Assembly: GCF_024753285.1 (NCBI RefSeq)
Contig: NZ_JANUGW010000005.1
Location: forward strand, 124,001 to 188,000
Direction of reading: 5' to 3'
DNA: 64,000 nucleotides
Source: Massilia pinisoli
GTDB lineage: Bacteria; Pseudomonadota; Gammaproteobacteria; Burkholderiales; Burkholderiaceae_D
In this document: positions 1-8,526 of the stretch, in pieces
Layout: each line of letters starts with the position of its first letter
How positions within the stretch are numbered: position 1 is the stretch's first letter
Notes under the pieces: model-generated
What the model was told of the DNA's origin: nothing
What the model saw: only the letters and a program-made list of their open reading frames with translations
Databases searched by the model: none
Made by a program: the position numbers and the translations under genes

Positions 1-592
<592 letters not shown>

Positions 593-630
593 TTATATCG
601 TTAATGTCGCCGCGGGTCTGCCGGCGTCAC

Positions 631-657
631 GCGTGGGCACGGGGTGCCCACCCTACG
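631..657. repeat. REP-like palindrome, GTGGGCAC class (ilvH-ilvC gap)
   Basis: GTGGGCAC, three to four G, then GTGCCCAC forms a hairpin, followed by the tail CCTACG. The same core occurs at 34463, 39358 and 47985. It sits between ilvH and ilvC and could cause partial termination or RNA stabilisation; that role is inferred. Confidence 0.7.
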
Positions 658-680
658 TTTCGATCGAGGTCTCTGGCCGA

Positions 681-1172
681 TCACACCTTGAGGATGCGCT
701 CGCCGCGGCCGATGCCGGAACCGCCCGTGCGGACGGTTTCGAGGATCGAGGCGCGGTCGATGGCGTCGATGAAGGCGTCCAGCTTGGTCTTCGCGCCCGT
801 CAGCTCGATCGTGTACGTTTTTTCCGTCACGTCGATGATGCGGCCGCGGAAGATGTCGGCGGTGCGCTTCATTTCCTCGCGCTCCTTGCCCACTGCCCTG
901 ACCTTGATCAGCATGAGCTCGCGCTCGATGTGCTGGCCTTCGGTGAGGTCGACCACCTTCACCACTTCGATGAGGCGGTTCAGGTGCTTGGTGATCTGCT
1001 CGATGATGTCGTCCGAGCCCGTCGTCACGATGGTCATGCGCGACAAGGTGGCGTCTTCGGTCGGCGCCACGGTCAGCGTCTCGATGTTGTAGCCGCGTGC
1101 CGAGAACAGCCCCACGACGCGCGACAGCGCGCCGGCTTCGTTTTCCAGCAGGACGGAGATGATGTGTCGCAT
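681..1172 (-). CDS. ilvH: Acetolactate synthase small (regulatory) subunit
   Basis: Regulatory subunit of acetohydroxyacid synthase, which makes acetolactate or acetohydroxybutyrate and carries valine feedback control. The 163-residue length is normal for the family. An ACT domain occupies about residues 2-78 (starts MRHIISVLLENEAGALSRVVG, with NIETLTV), followed by the C-terminal domain with REL-LIKV and DAFIDA. Its ATG overlaps the ilvB stop by one base (TAATG), so translational coupling is likely. Often called ilvN in annotations. Confidence 0.97.
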   Translation of the reverse strand: MRHIISVLLENEAGALSRVVGLFSARGYNIETLTVAPTEDATLSRMTIVTTGSDDIIEQITKHLNRLIEVVKVVDLTEGQHIERELMLIKVRAVGKEREEMKRTADIFRGRIIDVTEKTYTIELTGAKTKLDAFIDAIDRASILETVRTGGSGIGRGERILKV

Positions 1173-2896
1173 TACAGGTCCTCCGATCCGAGCAGCATTT
1201 CCGACAGGCCCTTACCCGTCTTGACCATCGGCCAGACGTTTTCGCTGCGGTCGGTAATGAAGTTCATGAACACCAGGCGGTCCTTCATGGCGAAGGCATC
1301 GCGCAGCGCGCCCTCGACGTCGCCCGGCTTCTCGATGCGCATGCCGACGTGGCCGTAGGCCTCGGCCAGCTTCTCGAAGTCGGGCAGCGAATCCATGTAC
1401 GACTCGGAATAGCGCGAGCCGTAGTCGAGTTCCTGCCACTGGCGCACCATGCCCAGGAAGCGGTTGTTCAGGAGGATGATCTTCGGCGTCAGGTGATACT
1501 GCTTGCAGGTCGCGAGTTCCTGGATGTTCATCTGGATGGAACCCTCGCCCGTGATGCAGGCCACGGTCGCGCCCGGGTTCGCCATCTGCACGCCCATCGC
1601 GTACGGCAGGCCGACACCCATCGTGCCCAGGCCGCCGGAGTTGATCCAGCGGCGCGGCTTGTCGAACGGATAGTATTGCGCGGCCCACATCTGGTGCTGG
1701 CCCACGTCGGACGTGACGTAGGCATCGCCGCCCGTCACTTCCCACAGCTTCTCGACGACGGACTGCGGCTTGATGAGTTCATCGGAGGTCGCATAGCGCA
1801 GGCAGTCGCGGCCGCGCCACTCTTCGATCTGCTGCCACCATTTCTGCACGGCCGGATTCGGACGCTGTTCGGCGGCATCCAGCTGCGACAGCATTTCGAT
1901 CAGCACGTCCTTGACGTTGCCGACGATGGGGATATCGACCTTCACGCGCTTCGAGATCGACGACGGGTCGATGTCGATGTGGATGATCTTGCGGGGGTTG
2001 GTCGCGAAGTGCTTCGGGTTGCCGATCACGCGGTCGTCGAAGCGGGCGCCGATGGCGATCAGGACGTCGCAGTGCTGCATCGCCATGTTCGCTTCATACG
2101 TGCCGTGCATGCCCGGCATGCCGACGAACTTCTTGTCGGTGGCGCGGTAGGCGCCCAGGCCCATCAGCGTGTTCGTGATCGGGAAGCCGAGCTTCTCGAC
2201 CAGCTTGTTCAGTTCGTTCGATGCATTGGCGAGGATGACGCCGCCGCCCGTGTAGATCATCGGACGCTCGGCCGCCAGCAGCAGCTGCACCGCCTTGCGG
2301 ATCTGGCCGGCGTGGCCCTTGTCGACGGGGCGGTAGGAACGCATCTCGACCTCTTTCGGGTACGAATACGTCGCCTTCTGCATGCTCACGTCCTTCGGGA
2401 TATCGACGAGCACAGGGCCCGGACGGCCGGTGCGTGCGATATAGAAGGCTTTCTTGATCGTATCGGCAAGGTCTTTGACGTCCTTGACGAGGAAATTGTG
2501 TTTCACCACCGGGCGCGTGATGCCCACGGTGTCGCATTCCTGGAAAGCGTCCTGACCGATCGCCGCGGTCGGCACCTGGCCGGAAATCACGACCATCGGA
2601 ATCGAATCCATGTATGCGGTGGAGAGGCCGGTGACGGCATTGGTGACGCCCGGACCGGACGTGACCAGGCAAACGCCGACTTCGTTCGAGCAACGCGAAT
2701 ACGCGTCGGCCGCGTGCACGGCTGCCTGCTCGTGGCGTACCAGGATGTGCTGGAATTTGTCCTGCTTGAAGATGGCGTCGTAGATGTAGAGAACCGCTCC
2801 GCCGGGGTAACCGAAGACGTGCTTCACGCCCTCTTCCGCCAGGCAACGGACTACGATCTCAGCGCCCGTGATGGGAGCTGCTGCGTCGTTACTCAT
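1172..2896 (-). CDS. ilvB: Acetolactate synthase large (catalytic) subunit
   Basis: Thiamine-diphosphate enzyme that condenses pyruvate with pyruvate or 2-oxobutyrate, the first committed step of branched-chain amino acid synthesis. 574 residues from the ATG at 2896, which is preceded by a good ribosome site (AAAGGAAA). The upstream in-frame ATG at 2968 lacks one and would add an unconserved tail. Visible features are the FGYPGG and RHEQAAVHAADAYSR (TPP-activating Glu) segments near the N terminus and the TPP-binding GEGSIQMN...LLNNRFLGM segment near residue 465. The usual GDG reads GEG here, a variant I recall as common in Burkholderiales. Could equally be named ilvI. Confidence 0.96.
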   Translation of the reverse strand: MSNDAAAPITGAEIVVRCLAEEGVKHVFGYPGGAVLYIYDAIFKQDKFQHILVRHEQAAVHAADAYSRCSNEVGVCLVTSGPGVTNAVTGLSTAYMDSIPMVVISGQVPTAAIGQDAFQECDTVGITRPVVKHNFLVKDVKDLADTIKKAFYIARTGRPGPVLVDIPKDVSMQKATYSYPKEVEMRSYRPVDKGHAGQIRKAVQLLLAAERPMIYTGGGVILANASNELNKLVEKLGFPITNTLMGLGAYRATDKKFVGMPGMHGTYEANMAMQHCDVLIAIGARFDDRVIGNPKHFATNPRKIIHIDIDPSSISKRVKVDIPIVGNVKDVLIEMLSQLDAAEQRPNPAVQKWWQQIEEWRGRDCLRYATSDELIKPQSVVEKLWEVTGGDAYVTSDVGQHQMWAAQYYPFDKPRRWINSGGLGTMGVGLPYAMGVQMANPGATVACITGEGSIQMNIQELATCKQYHLTPKIILLNNRFLGMVRQWQELDYGSRYSESYMDSLPDFEKLAEAYGHVGMRIEKPGDVEGALRDAFAMKDRLVFMNFITDRSENVWPMVKTGKGLSEMLLGSEDL

Positions 2897-3280
2897 GATA
2901 CGTTTCCTTTCAAAACCCATAGGGAGATTGATCGGATGCTCGTCCCTGACGAGATACGTGTCACGCAACAGTGCTCATGCTTCCCTTCTTTCTGCGGTCA
3001 CGTCGATCTTTCAGGATGCCGTAGGATCCTTACGAACCGGCGCTGGACGCAACTCGTTCGGCTTGAGTTACTGTAGCGGAATGCGAATCTCTCGCGCTTG
3101 TGGCACGGGTTGGAGCAAACTGCCTACATTGTGAAAGCGCGTCATGCCGAGGTTGACGTTGTGTGACAAGCTGGCTTGACAATAAGCTTCGGGGGTGCAA
3201 AGCGTTCCATACCTTACTGCGTTGCACCATTCTGGTCAAGATAAATAATTATTTTTTCATGACATTTGGGCGGTGCCGGC
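2897..3280 (-). promoter_or_regulatory. ilvB upstream region (long leader, function unresolved)
   Basis: This 384-base gene-free stretch precedes ilvB. On the minus strand a short hairpin (CTCGTC, three bases, GACGAG; 2939-2953) lies about 45 bases upstream of the ilvB ATG. An imperfect inverted repeat (GGTGCAA / TTGCACC) occurs at 3194-3228. A five-codon frame (MSTVA) with a purine-rich upstream stretch lies near 2978, but it is not rich in Ile, Val or Leu, so classical attenuation is not supported. The promoter itself could not be placed. Confidence 0.3.
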
Positions 3281-3913
3281 TCAAGCCGTATCGTCGGGCA
3301 ACCACGCGCCGGCACCGGGCCGTGCCGCAAGGCGTGCCATCCAGACCGCGACCGCCGGATAGTCGGGACGCTCGCGCATCGGCGTCTTGCGCCACCGGTG
3401 CGCGGACAGGCCCAGCACGACGTCGGCCAGCGAGAATGCCGCACCGGTCACATAGTCGCCCGCCGACGCCAGTTGCCGTTCGAGCAAGCCCATCTGCCGG
3501 TTCCAGCCGGCGAGGCTCGCCGCGATCAGCTCCGGATCCTGGTGCGCGGCACTGCCCCGCACGAGCCCCATGAACGCGTAGCGCCACGCATTGTTCAACT
3601 CGGTCGCCTGCCAGTCCATCCACTGCTCCACTTTCGCCCGCGCCACCGCATCGACAGGGAGCAAGCGCCCGTCACCGTAGCGCGTGGCCAGGTAGCGGCA
3701 GATCGTGTTCGACTCCCAAAGCACGACGGCACCGTCGCCGTCGACCAGCACCGGCACCATCGCGTTCGGATTCAGCGCGACGAACGCCGGATCCTGCGTC
3801 GAGCGGAAACCGCTGCCCCAGTCCTCACGCTCGAACGGGAGGCCGAGTTCCGCGCAGGTCCACAAGACCTTGCGCACGTTGATCGAACTTGCCTTGCCGA
3901 GGACTCGCATCAT
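3281..3913 (-). CDS. Glutathione S-transferase family protein
   Basis: Cytosolic GST-fold protein, probably conjugating or reducing with glutathione; substrate unknown. 210 residues, normal length. The N-terminal thioredoxin-like domain starts MMRVLGKASSINVRKVLWTC, with NAMVPVLVD (cis-Pro loop) and ESNTICRYLA (the glutathione-binding E-S pair) at about residues 48-75. The all-helical C-terminal domain follows, with ADVVLG near residue 168. A GGGAGG ribosome site five bases before the ATG at 3913 supports that start. Monocistronic, convergent with nothing and divergent from the sigma factor operon. Confidence 0.9.
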   Translation of the reverse strand: MMRVLGKASSINVRKVLWTCAELGLPFEREDWGSGFRSTQDPAFVALNPNAMVPVLVDGDGAVVLWESNTICRYLATRYGDGRLLPVDAVARAKVEQWMDWQATELNNAWRYAFMGLVRGSAAHQDPELIAASLAGWNRQMGLLERQLASAGDYVTGAAFSLADVVLGLSAHRWRKTPMRERPDYPAVAVWMARLAARPGAGAWLPDDTA

Positions 3914-4100
3914 GCCTGCCTCCCAATCATGTCAACTCGACCATTCTAGATGCAAAACGACAAGCCCGCAGCGACCATGCCGGAAACTACGTACGCGCGG
4001 TTCGCCGGTTTCGGGTGCGGTCATCCGTAAATTTTGCTAGCATTCGAAAGTTTTCCGAAAAGCCACAGGCAACGTACCCGTGGCGTCCACCACTTATCGC

Positions 4101-4670
4101 ATGGCCACTGATAAAGAACTCAACGACTTCCTCGAGAGTGTCGAGCGGCGCGCCTTCAAGCAGGCGGCGTACGCGGTCCGCAAGGACGAGGCAGCGCTCG
4201 ACATCGTTCAGGACGCCATGATCAAGCTTGCGGAGAAGTACGGCGACAAGCCCCTGGCCGAATTGCCGATGCTTTTCCAGCGCATCCTGCAGAACACGAT
4301 CCTCGATTACTTCCGCCGCGAAAAGGTCCGGAACACCTGGGTCAGCCTCTTCGGAGGCCTCGGCCGCCGGGACGACGACGACGAGGAGTTTGATATACTT
4401 GCCTCTTACGAAGCCGAGGAAGGGACGGCCGCCGCCGAGTCGAGCGCGGACCAGGTCGAACGGGCGGAAACCCTGCGTTTGATCGAGGAAGAGGTACAAA
4501 AGCTACCGGCGCGTCAACGGGAAGCGTTCCTCATGCGTTACTGGCAGGACATGGACGTGGCCGAGACGGCCGAAGCGATGGGATGCTCCGAGGGCAGTGT
4601 AAAAACACATTGTTCTCGCGCTACGCATACCCTGCAGAAAGCCCTGGAGGCCAAGGGAATTAAATTATGA
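4101..4670 (+). CDS. RNA polymerase sigma factor, ECF/sigma-70 type
   Basis: Alternative sigma factor that directs RNA polymerase to a small regulon. Region 2 is visible as ALDIVQDAMIKLAEKYGD plus LFQRILQNTILDYFRRE, and region 4 as LPARQREAFLMRYWQDMDVAETAEAMGCSEGSVKTH (a helix-turn-helix). The acidic linker DDDDEEF between them is typical of this Burkholderiales subfamily. The ATG at 4101 (MATDKEL) is chosen; a GTG at 4080 would add seven residues and cannot be excluded. The stop overlaps the next gene (ATGA). No anti-sigma factor is obvious, but the membrane protein DUF3619 downstream is a candidate partner. Confidence 0.93.
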   Translation: MATDKELNDFLESVERRAFKQAAYAVRKDEAALDIVQDAMIKLAEKYGDKPLAELPMLFQRILQNTILDYFRREKVRNTWVSLFGGLGRRDDDDEEFDILASYEAEEGTAAAESSADQVERAETLRLIEEEVQKLPARQREAFLMRYWQDMDVAETAEAMGCSEGSVKTHCSRATHTLQKALEAKGIKL

Positions 4671-5092
4671 ACACCGACGACATCAACCTGGCGTACAAGA
4701 TCCGCCATGCCCTGAACGACAACCTCGACAAGCTGCCGGCGTCGACGACCGACCGCCTGGCGGCTGCGCGCGCGCAGGCGCTCGCTCGCAAGAAGGCCGA
4801 CGCGCCGGCCCGCGGTAAGCAGGCGCGCCAGCGTGCCGCGTTCGATGTCGGCTCGCTGTTCTCGATGCAATGGGTGGCGCGCGCCGCCGTCGTCGCCCCG
4901 CTGCTGGCGATGGTCGCCGGCATGGTCGGCGTGTACCAGTACGAACGCGAGCAGCGCGTGGCCGAACTGGCCGAGCTGGATGCGGCCGTGCTGTCCGACG
5001 ACCTGCCCCTGACCGCCTACACCGACCACGGATTCAACGCCTACCTGGCACAACAGCAGCAGGCACAGCAACAGCCGCAGCGAGCCCAGTAA
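4667..5092 (+). CDS. DUF3619 family membrane protein (possible anti-sigma factor)
   Basis: A 141-residue protein beginning MNTDDINLAYKIRHALNDNLDKLP. The N-terminal half is cytosolic and basic. One transmembrane helix lies at about residues 68-88 (ARAAVVAPLLAMVAGMVGVYQY). The C-terminal part (AVLSDDLPLTAYTDHGFNAYL) ends in a Gln-rich tail. DUF3619 proteins are regularly encoded directly after this sigma factor. The four-base overlap with the sigma gene and the single-TM architecture suggest an anti-sigma role, which is inference. Confidence 0.9.
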   Translation: MNTDDINLAYKIRHALNDNLDKLPASTTDRLAAARAQALARKKADAPARGKQARQRAAFDVGSLFSMQWVARAAVVAPLLAMVAGMVGVYQYEREQRVAELAELDAAVLSDDLPLTAYTDHGFNAYLAQQQQAQQQPQRAQ

Positions 5093-5095
5093 AGG

Positions 5096-5857
5096 ATGGC
5101 GGCTAACAAGCTCAAAGTTGCCGGCGCCGTCGCTGCCGTCGTGCTCGTTGGCGCGACCATACTGACCATCAACGAGCAAAACGCGTCCCATCCCGCCGCG
5201 TCGACGCACGCAGCGGCCGTGGGCGCCGCGCCCGCCACGCATCCCGAACCGTCGCGCGCCACGGGCAACCGCAAGAGCGGCGACAAGCCGCTGTGGCGCA
5301 GCCTCACGCCCGCCCAGCAGGTGGCCCTGCAGCCGCTGCAAGGCGAATGGGATTCGATGGACGGCGTACGCAAGCAGAAGTGGCTGCAGCTCGCCAACCG
5401 CTTCGCCGCGATGAAACCGGAAGAACAGGACCGCGTGCATGAACGCATGCGCGAATGGGCCAAGCTGACGCCCGAGCAGCGCGAACTGGCGCGCGAAACC
5501 TATACGCGCACCCGCAAGATCGCCCCCGAGCAAAAGAACGCCACATGGGAAAGCTACCAGCAGCTGCCGGAAGAGCAGAAGAAAAAGCTGGCCGCCTCCG
5601 CCACCGCCCGCAAGACGCCGCGCGTCGTGCCGTCGCAGGCCAGCGGCAAGGTCGTTGCGCCGCTGGGCCAGGGTGCGACGTCGTGCCCGGCCGGCACGGT
5701 CAAGAACACGGTGTCCGCGGCCCCGCCCTGCGTGCCGCCAACCCAGCCCGCCACGCCCGCGCCACCGCCGGTGCAGCCGCCCGCTGCGCCGCAACCCGCA
5801 CCGGAGCCGGAAAAGCAGGTGCCGGCCAACTGGGGCATCTCGCCCAACAACGCCTGA
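5096..5857 (+). CDS. DUF3106 domain protein
   Basis: 253 residues, starting three bases after the DUF3619 stop. A signal-anchor-like helix lies at residues 8-22 (VAGAVAAVVLVGATIL). The central DUF3106 part is built of repeated units: PLWRSLTPAQQVALQPLQGEWDSMD, then KKQKWLQLANRFAAMKPEEQ-like segments and MREWAKLTPEQRELARETY. It resembles CpxP/Spy-style helical periplasmic proteins. The C-terminal third is a Pro/Ala-rich low-complexity tail. Likely exported and part of the sigma-factor operon; molecular function unknown. Confidence 0.88.
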   Translation: MAANKLKVAGAVAAVVLVGATILTINEQNASHPAASTHAAAVGAAPATHPEPSRATGNRKSGDKPLWRSLTPAQQVALQPLQGEWDSMDGVRKQKWLQLANRFAAMKPEEQDRVHERMREWAKLTPEQRELARETYTRTRKIAPEQKNATWESYQQLPEEQKKKLAASATARKTPRVVPSQASGKVVAPLGQGATSCPAGTVKNTVSAAPPCVPPTQPATPAPPPVQPPAAPQPAPEPEKQVPANWGISPNNA

Positions 5858-5864
5858 GACCCAC

Positions 5865-6398
5865 ATGTCCGATACCGCCGGCACCACGCCCAGCATCAAG
5901 CGCCGCCTGATCGCGATGGTCTACGAGACCTTCCTGCTGCTGGCCGTGGACATGCTGGCGGTGGCGCTGTATCTGCTCGTCACGCGCAACAACCACGCGC
6001 CCGTATTCCAGTTCGGCCTGAAGGTCTGGCTGTTCGTCGTCACCGGCGGCTATTTCGTCTGGGGCTGGACCAACAGCGGCCACACTCTCGCCATGAAGAC
6101 GTGGCGCATGCAGGTCGTGACGAATGCCGGCGCGCGCCTGCCGCTGACGACGGCCGTCGTGCGCTACCTGCTGGCCTGGGGCTGGTTCCTGCCCGCCCTC
6201 CTCGCCTGCACGGCGCTGGGCCTGAAGGACAAGAGCCAGGTCGGCGTCGCCATCGCCGTCGGCATCGCCGGCTGGAGCCTGACGACCCTGTTCGACCGCG
6301 ACCGCCAGTTCCTGCACGACCGCCTCGCGGGCACGCGCGTCGTCGCGCTGCCGAAGAAGACGGCGGCGCCCGCCGCCGCGCCGGCCGAAGCCTCCTGA
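5865..6398 (+). CDS. RDD family inner-membrane protein
   Basis: 177 residues from the ATG at 5865, seven bases after the DUF3106 stop. It has the RDD family pattern: an early basic segment (IKRRLIAMVYETFLLLAVDML), three to four hydrophobic helices, the conserved GHTLAMKTWRMQVV stretch and the C-terminal FDRDRQFLHDRLAGTRVV. RDD proteins are often transporters of unknown substrates; no direct function can be assigned. Last gene of the sigma operon. Confidence 0.92.
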   Translation: MSDTAGTTPSIKRRLIAMVYETFLLLAVDMLAVALYLLVTRNNHAPVFQFGLKVWLFVVTGGYFVWGWTNSGHTLAMKTWRMQVVTNAGARLPLTTAVVRYLLAWGWFLPALLACTALGLKDKSQVGVAIAVGIAGWSLTTLFDRDRQFLHDRLAGTRVVALPKKTAAPAAAPAEAS

Positions 6399-6399
6399 C

Positions 6400-6900
6400 T
6401 CAGCGCTGCGCCAGCAGCTTGCGGATCGTCGCCTCGGTCTGCGCGTAATCCCCTTCGCCGAAGTGCGTGTACACGACGTCGCCCTTTTTATCGACGAGAT
6501 AGAACGCGGGCCAGAACTGGTTGTTGTACGCGGTCCAGGTCGCGTACCGGTTGTCCTGCGCGACCGGGAACGTGATGGCGTTGCGCTGCACGGCCGTTTT
6601 GAGGTTGTTCAGGTTGCGCTCGAAGCCGTATTCCGGGGTGTGCACGCCCACGACGACGAGGCCCTGGTCCTTGTACTTGTCGTGCCAGCCTTTCACGTAC
6701 GGCAGCACGTGCTGGCAGTTGATGCAGTCGTATGTCCAGAAATCCACCAGGACGACCTTGCCGCGCAACTGCTGCATCGACAGGGGCGCGCTGTTGATCC
6801 AGTTGTCGATGCCCGCGAACTCCGGTGCGGGGGCGGCATGCGCACTGGCGGCGGCGAACGTGACGACGGCGGCGGCGAGGGAACGGATGGCGTTGTGCAT
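6400..6900 (-). CDS. TlpA/DipZ-type thioredoxin-like protein, exported
   Basis: Periplasmic thiol-disulfide protein of 166 residues from the ATG at 6900. A signal peptide is visible (MHNAIRSLAAAVVTFAAASAHA, cleavage after AHA). The active site is WTYDCINCQHVLPYV, a C-x-x-C of the DipZ type, and the cis-Pro loop is FWPAFYLVD. It probably receives electrons from the CcdA-like membrane protein encoded immediately upstream, ten bases away. Substrates are unknown. Convergent with the RDD gene. Confidence 0.92.
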   Translation of the reverse strand: MHNAIRSLAAAVVTFAAASAHAAPAPEFAGIDNWINSAPLSMQQLRGKVVLVDFWTYDCINCQHVLPYVKGWHDKYKDQGLVVVGVHTPEYGFERNLNNLKTAVQRNAITFPVAQDNRYATWTAYNNQFWPAFYLVDKKGDVVYTHFGEGDYAQTEATIRKLLAQR

Positions 6901-6910
6901 GATGAACTCC

Positions 6911-7609
6911 TTACAGGGTGGGGAAAATGGACGGGACGTGGGCAGCGATCTGCGTGTCGACCTGGAACCAGATCGCGGCCGCGCTGGCCAGCACGAGCAC
7001 ACCGAACGCGCGCTGCAGCGCAACGGCGTGGCGGGCGACGCCGCGCACGCGCTGCACGATCGCCTGGCCACCGTGGATCAGTGCCAGCATCGGCAGCGCG
7101 GCGCCCAGCGCGTACAGGCCGACGAGCCGTACGGCGCGCGCCGGGTCGTGCGCCTGCACGACGAGGGCGAGGATGGAGGCCAGCACGGGGCCCGCGCACG
7201 GCGTCCACACGGCGCCCAGCGACAGGCCCAGCACGAAGGCGCCGCTCTGCCTGGGCACTGCGTCGGCACGCCCGCCGCGCACGCTGGCCCACACCAGGCG
7301 GACGCGCTCGACGAGCAGGTCCCACGGACGCGGCCAGATGCGCAGCAGGCCCGATACGCCGAGCAGCACGATGGCGAGATTGCGCAGCGTCTCCTGCGCG
7401 AGCTGCGCGGCGCTCGACACGGCGCCCAGCGCCAGCGCGAACGCGGAGAACGACAGCACGAAGCCGGCCACGATCAGCAGCGGCCGGCGGCGGTTCGATT
7501 GTTCGACGCTGGCGCCGAGCAGGAACGGCAGCACGGGCAGCACGCACGGGGACGCCACCGTGGCCAGGCCGGCCAGCAGCGCGAGCGGGGATTCGATCGG
7601 GTTCGTCAT
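6911..7609 (-). CDS. CcdA/DipZ-like thiol-redox membrane protein
   Basis: Membrane protein of 232 residues predicted to pass electrons from cytoplasmic thioredoxin to the periplasm. It has about six transmembrane helices and the paired cysteine motifs ASPCVLPVLPFLLG (helix 1) and TPCAGPVLASIL (helix 4), the signature of the CcdA/DsbD-beta family. The start at 7609 is supported by AGGAG. It forms a two-gene operon with the TlpA-like gene downstream and is divergent from a response regulator that may control it. Confidence 0.93.
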   Translation of the reverse strand: MTNPIESPLALLAGLATVASPCVLPVLPFLLGASVEQSNRRRPLLIVAGFVLSFSAFALALGAVSSAAQLAQETLRNLAIVLLGVSGLLRIWPRPWDLLVERVRLVWASVRGGRADAVPRQSGAFVLGLSLGAVWTPCAGPVLASILALVVQAHDPARAVRLVGLYALGAALPMLALIHGGQAIVQRVRGVARHAVALQRAFGVLVLASAAAIWFQVDTQIAAHVPSIFPTL

Positions 7610-7650
7610 GGAAGGCTCCTGAATTCGTGAGCCTCCATTGGACGCCCGCC

Positions 7651-7719
7651 ATGTGTGCGCGATGTGTCCGCAACGCCCCGTTTTGTCAGGCCATGTGTCC
7701 CGTGCCGCCCTCGACACAT
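7651..7719. promoter_or_regulatory. Cluster of four ATGTGT boxes in the divergent promoter region
   Basis: ATGTGT occurs at 7651, 7662 (11-base spacing, one helical turn) and 7693, and inverted (ACACAT) at 7714. The cluster lies between ccdA/tlpA and the response regulator gene. OmpR-family regulators bind direct repeats at about this spacing, so these are candidate sites for the adjacent regulator. Binding is inferred. Confidence 0.4.
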
Positions 7720-7782
7720 TCGGACATAATGACGCCGGTGCGCCGCGCTACAGTAGGCCCCGCAACCATCCGAGGAGTGAGC

Positions 7783-8526
7783 ATGAACGATAACGACCAC
7801 GTGCTGGTCGTCGACGACGACCGCGGCATCCGCGAACTGGTCGGCGCCTACCTGGAAAAGCAGGGCCTGCGCGTCACGTTGGCCGCCAACGGCCGCGAGA
7901 TGAAGAACGCGCTGCTGCAGGCGCCGCCCGACCTGATCCTGCTCGACATCATGATGCCCGGCGACGACGGCCTCATGTTGTGCCGCGAACTACGGGCGGG
8001 CAAACACCGCGCGATTCCCATCGTGATGCTGACGGCGCGCGACGACGAAACCGACCGCGTCGTCGGCCTGGAGCTGGGCGCGGACGACTACGTGCCGAAG
8101 CCGTTCGCCGTGCGCGAGCTGCTGGCGCGCATCCGCGCCGTGCTGCGCCGCACGCGCATGATGCCGCCGAACCTGCAAGTGACGGAGGCCGCGAAACTGA
8201 TCGCGTTCGGCGACTGGCGCCTCGACACCGTCGGGCGCCACCTGCTCGACGCAGACGGCGTCGAAGTCGCGATGAGCGGCGCGGAGTACCGCCTGCTGCG
8301 CGTCTTCCTCGACCATCCGCAGCGCGTGCTGTCGCGCGACCAGCTGCTGGGCCTCACGCACGGCAACGACGCGGAATTCTTCGACCGCTCGATCGACCTG
8401 CTCGTGAGCCGCCTGCGCCAGCGCCTGGGCGACGGCGCGCGCGAGCCCCGCTACATCAAGACCTTGCGCAACGAAGGTTATGTGTTCTCGGCCGAGGTGA
8501 CGATCCTGGAGGGCCGGACGGCATGA
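7783..8526 (+). CDS. OmpR/PhoB-family response regulator
   Basis: DNA-binding response regulator of 247 residues. Receiver domain at about residues 6-120 with acidic pocket DDD (11-13), phospho-acceptor Asp55 in LILLDIMMPG, and Lys106 in DDYVPKPF. Winged-helix DNA-binding domain at about residues 145-240, ending YIKTLRNEGYVFSAEV. The ATG at 7783 follows GAGGAG. Its stop overlaps the kinase start by four bases. Likely target: the divergent thiol-redox pair and/or its own operon. Confidence 0.95.
   Translation: MNDNDHVLVVDDDRGIRELVGAYLEKQGLRVTLAANGREMKNALLQAPPDLILLDIMMPGDDGLMLCRELRAGKHRAIPIVMLTARDDETDRVVGLELGADDYVPKPFAVRELLARIRAVLRRTRMMPPNLQVTEAAKLIAFGDWRLDTVGRHLLDADGVEVAMSGAEYRLLRVFLDHPQRVLSRDQLLGLTHGNDAEFFDRSIDLLVSRLRQRLGDGAREPRYIKTLRNEGYVFSAEVTILEGRTA

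Noticed and set aside
1349-3076. 575-codon plus-strand frame opposite ilvB
   Set aside because: Antisense to a well-supported ilvB; composition and lack of motifs show it is a shadow.
3030-3239. 69-codon frame upstream of ilvB as a leader peptide
   Set aside because: No ribosome site, no run of Ile/Val/Leu codons, and no terminator/antiterminator pair could be drawn.
4080-4100. GTG at 4080 as the sigma factor start
   Set aside because: It would add seven residues before the conserved MATDKEL start; ribosome signals are weak for both, so the ATG was preferred but not proven.
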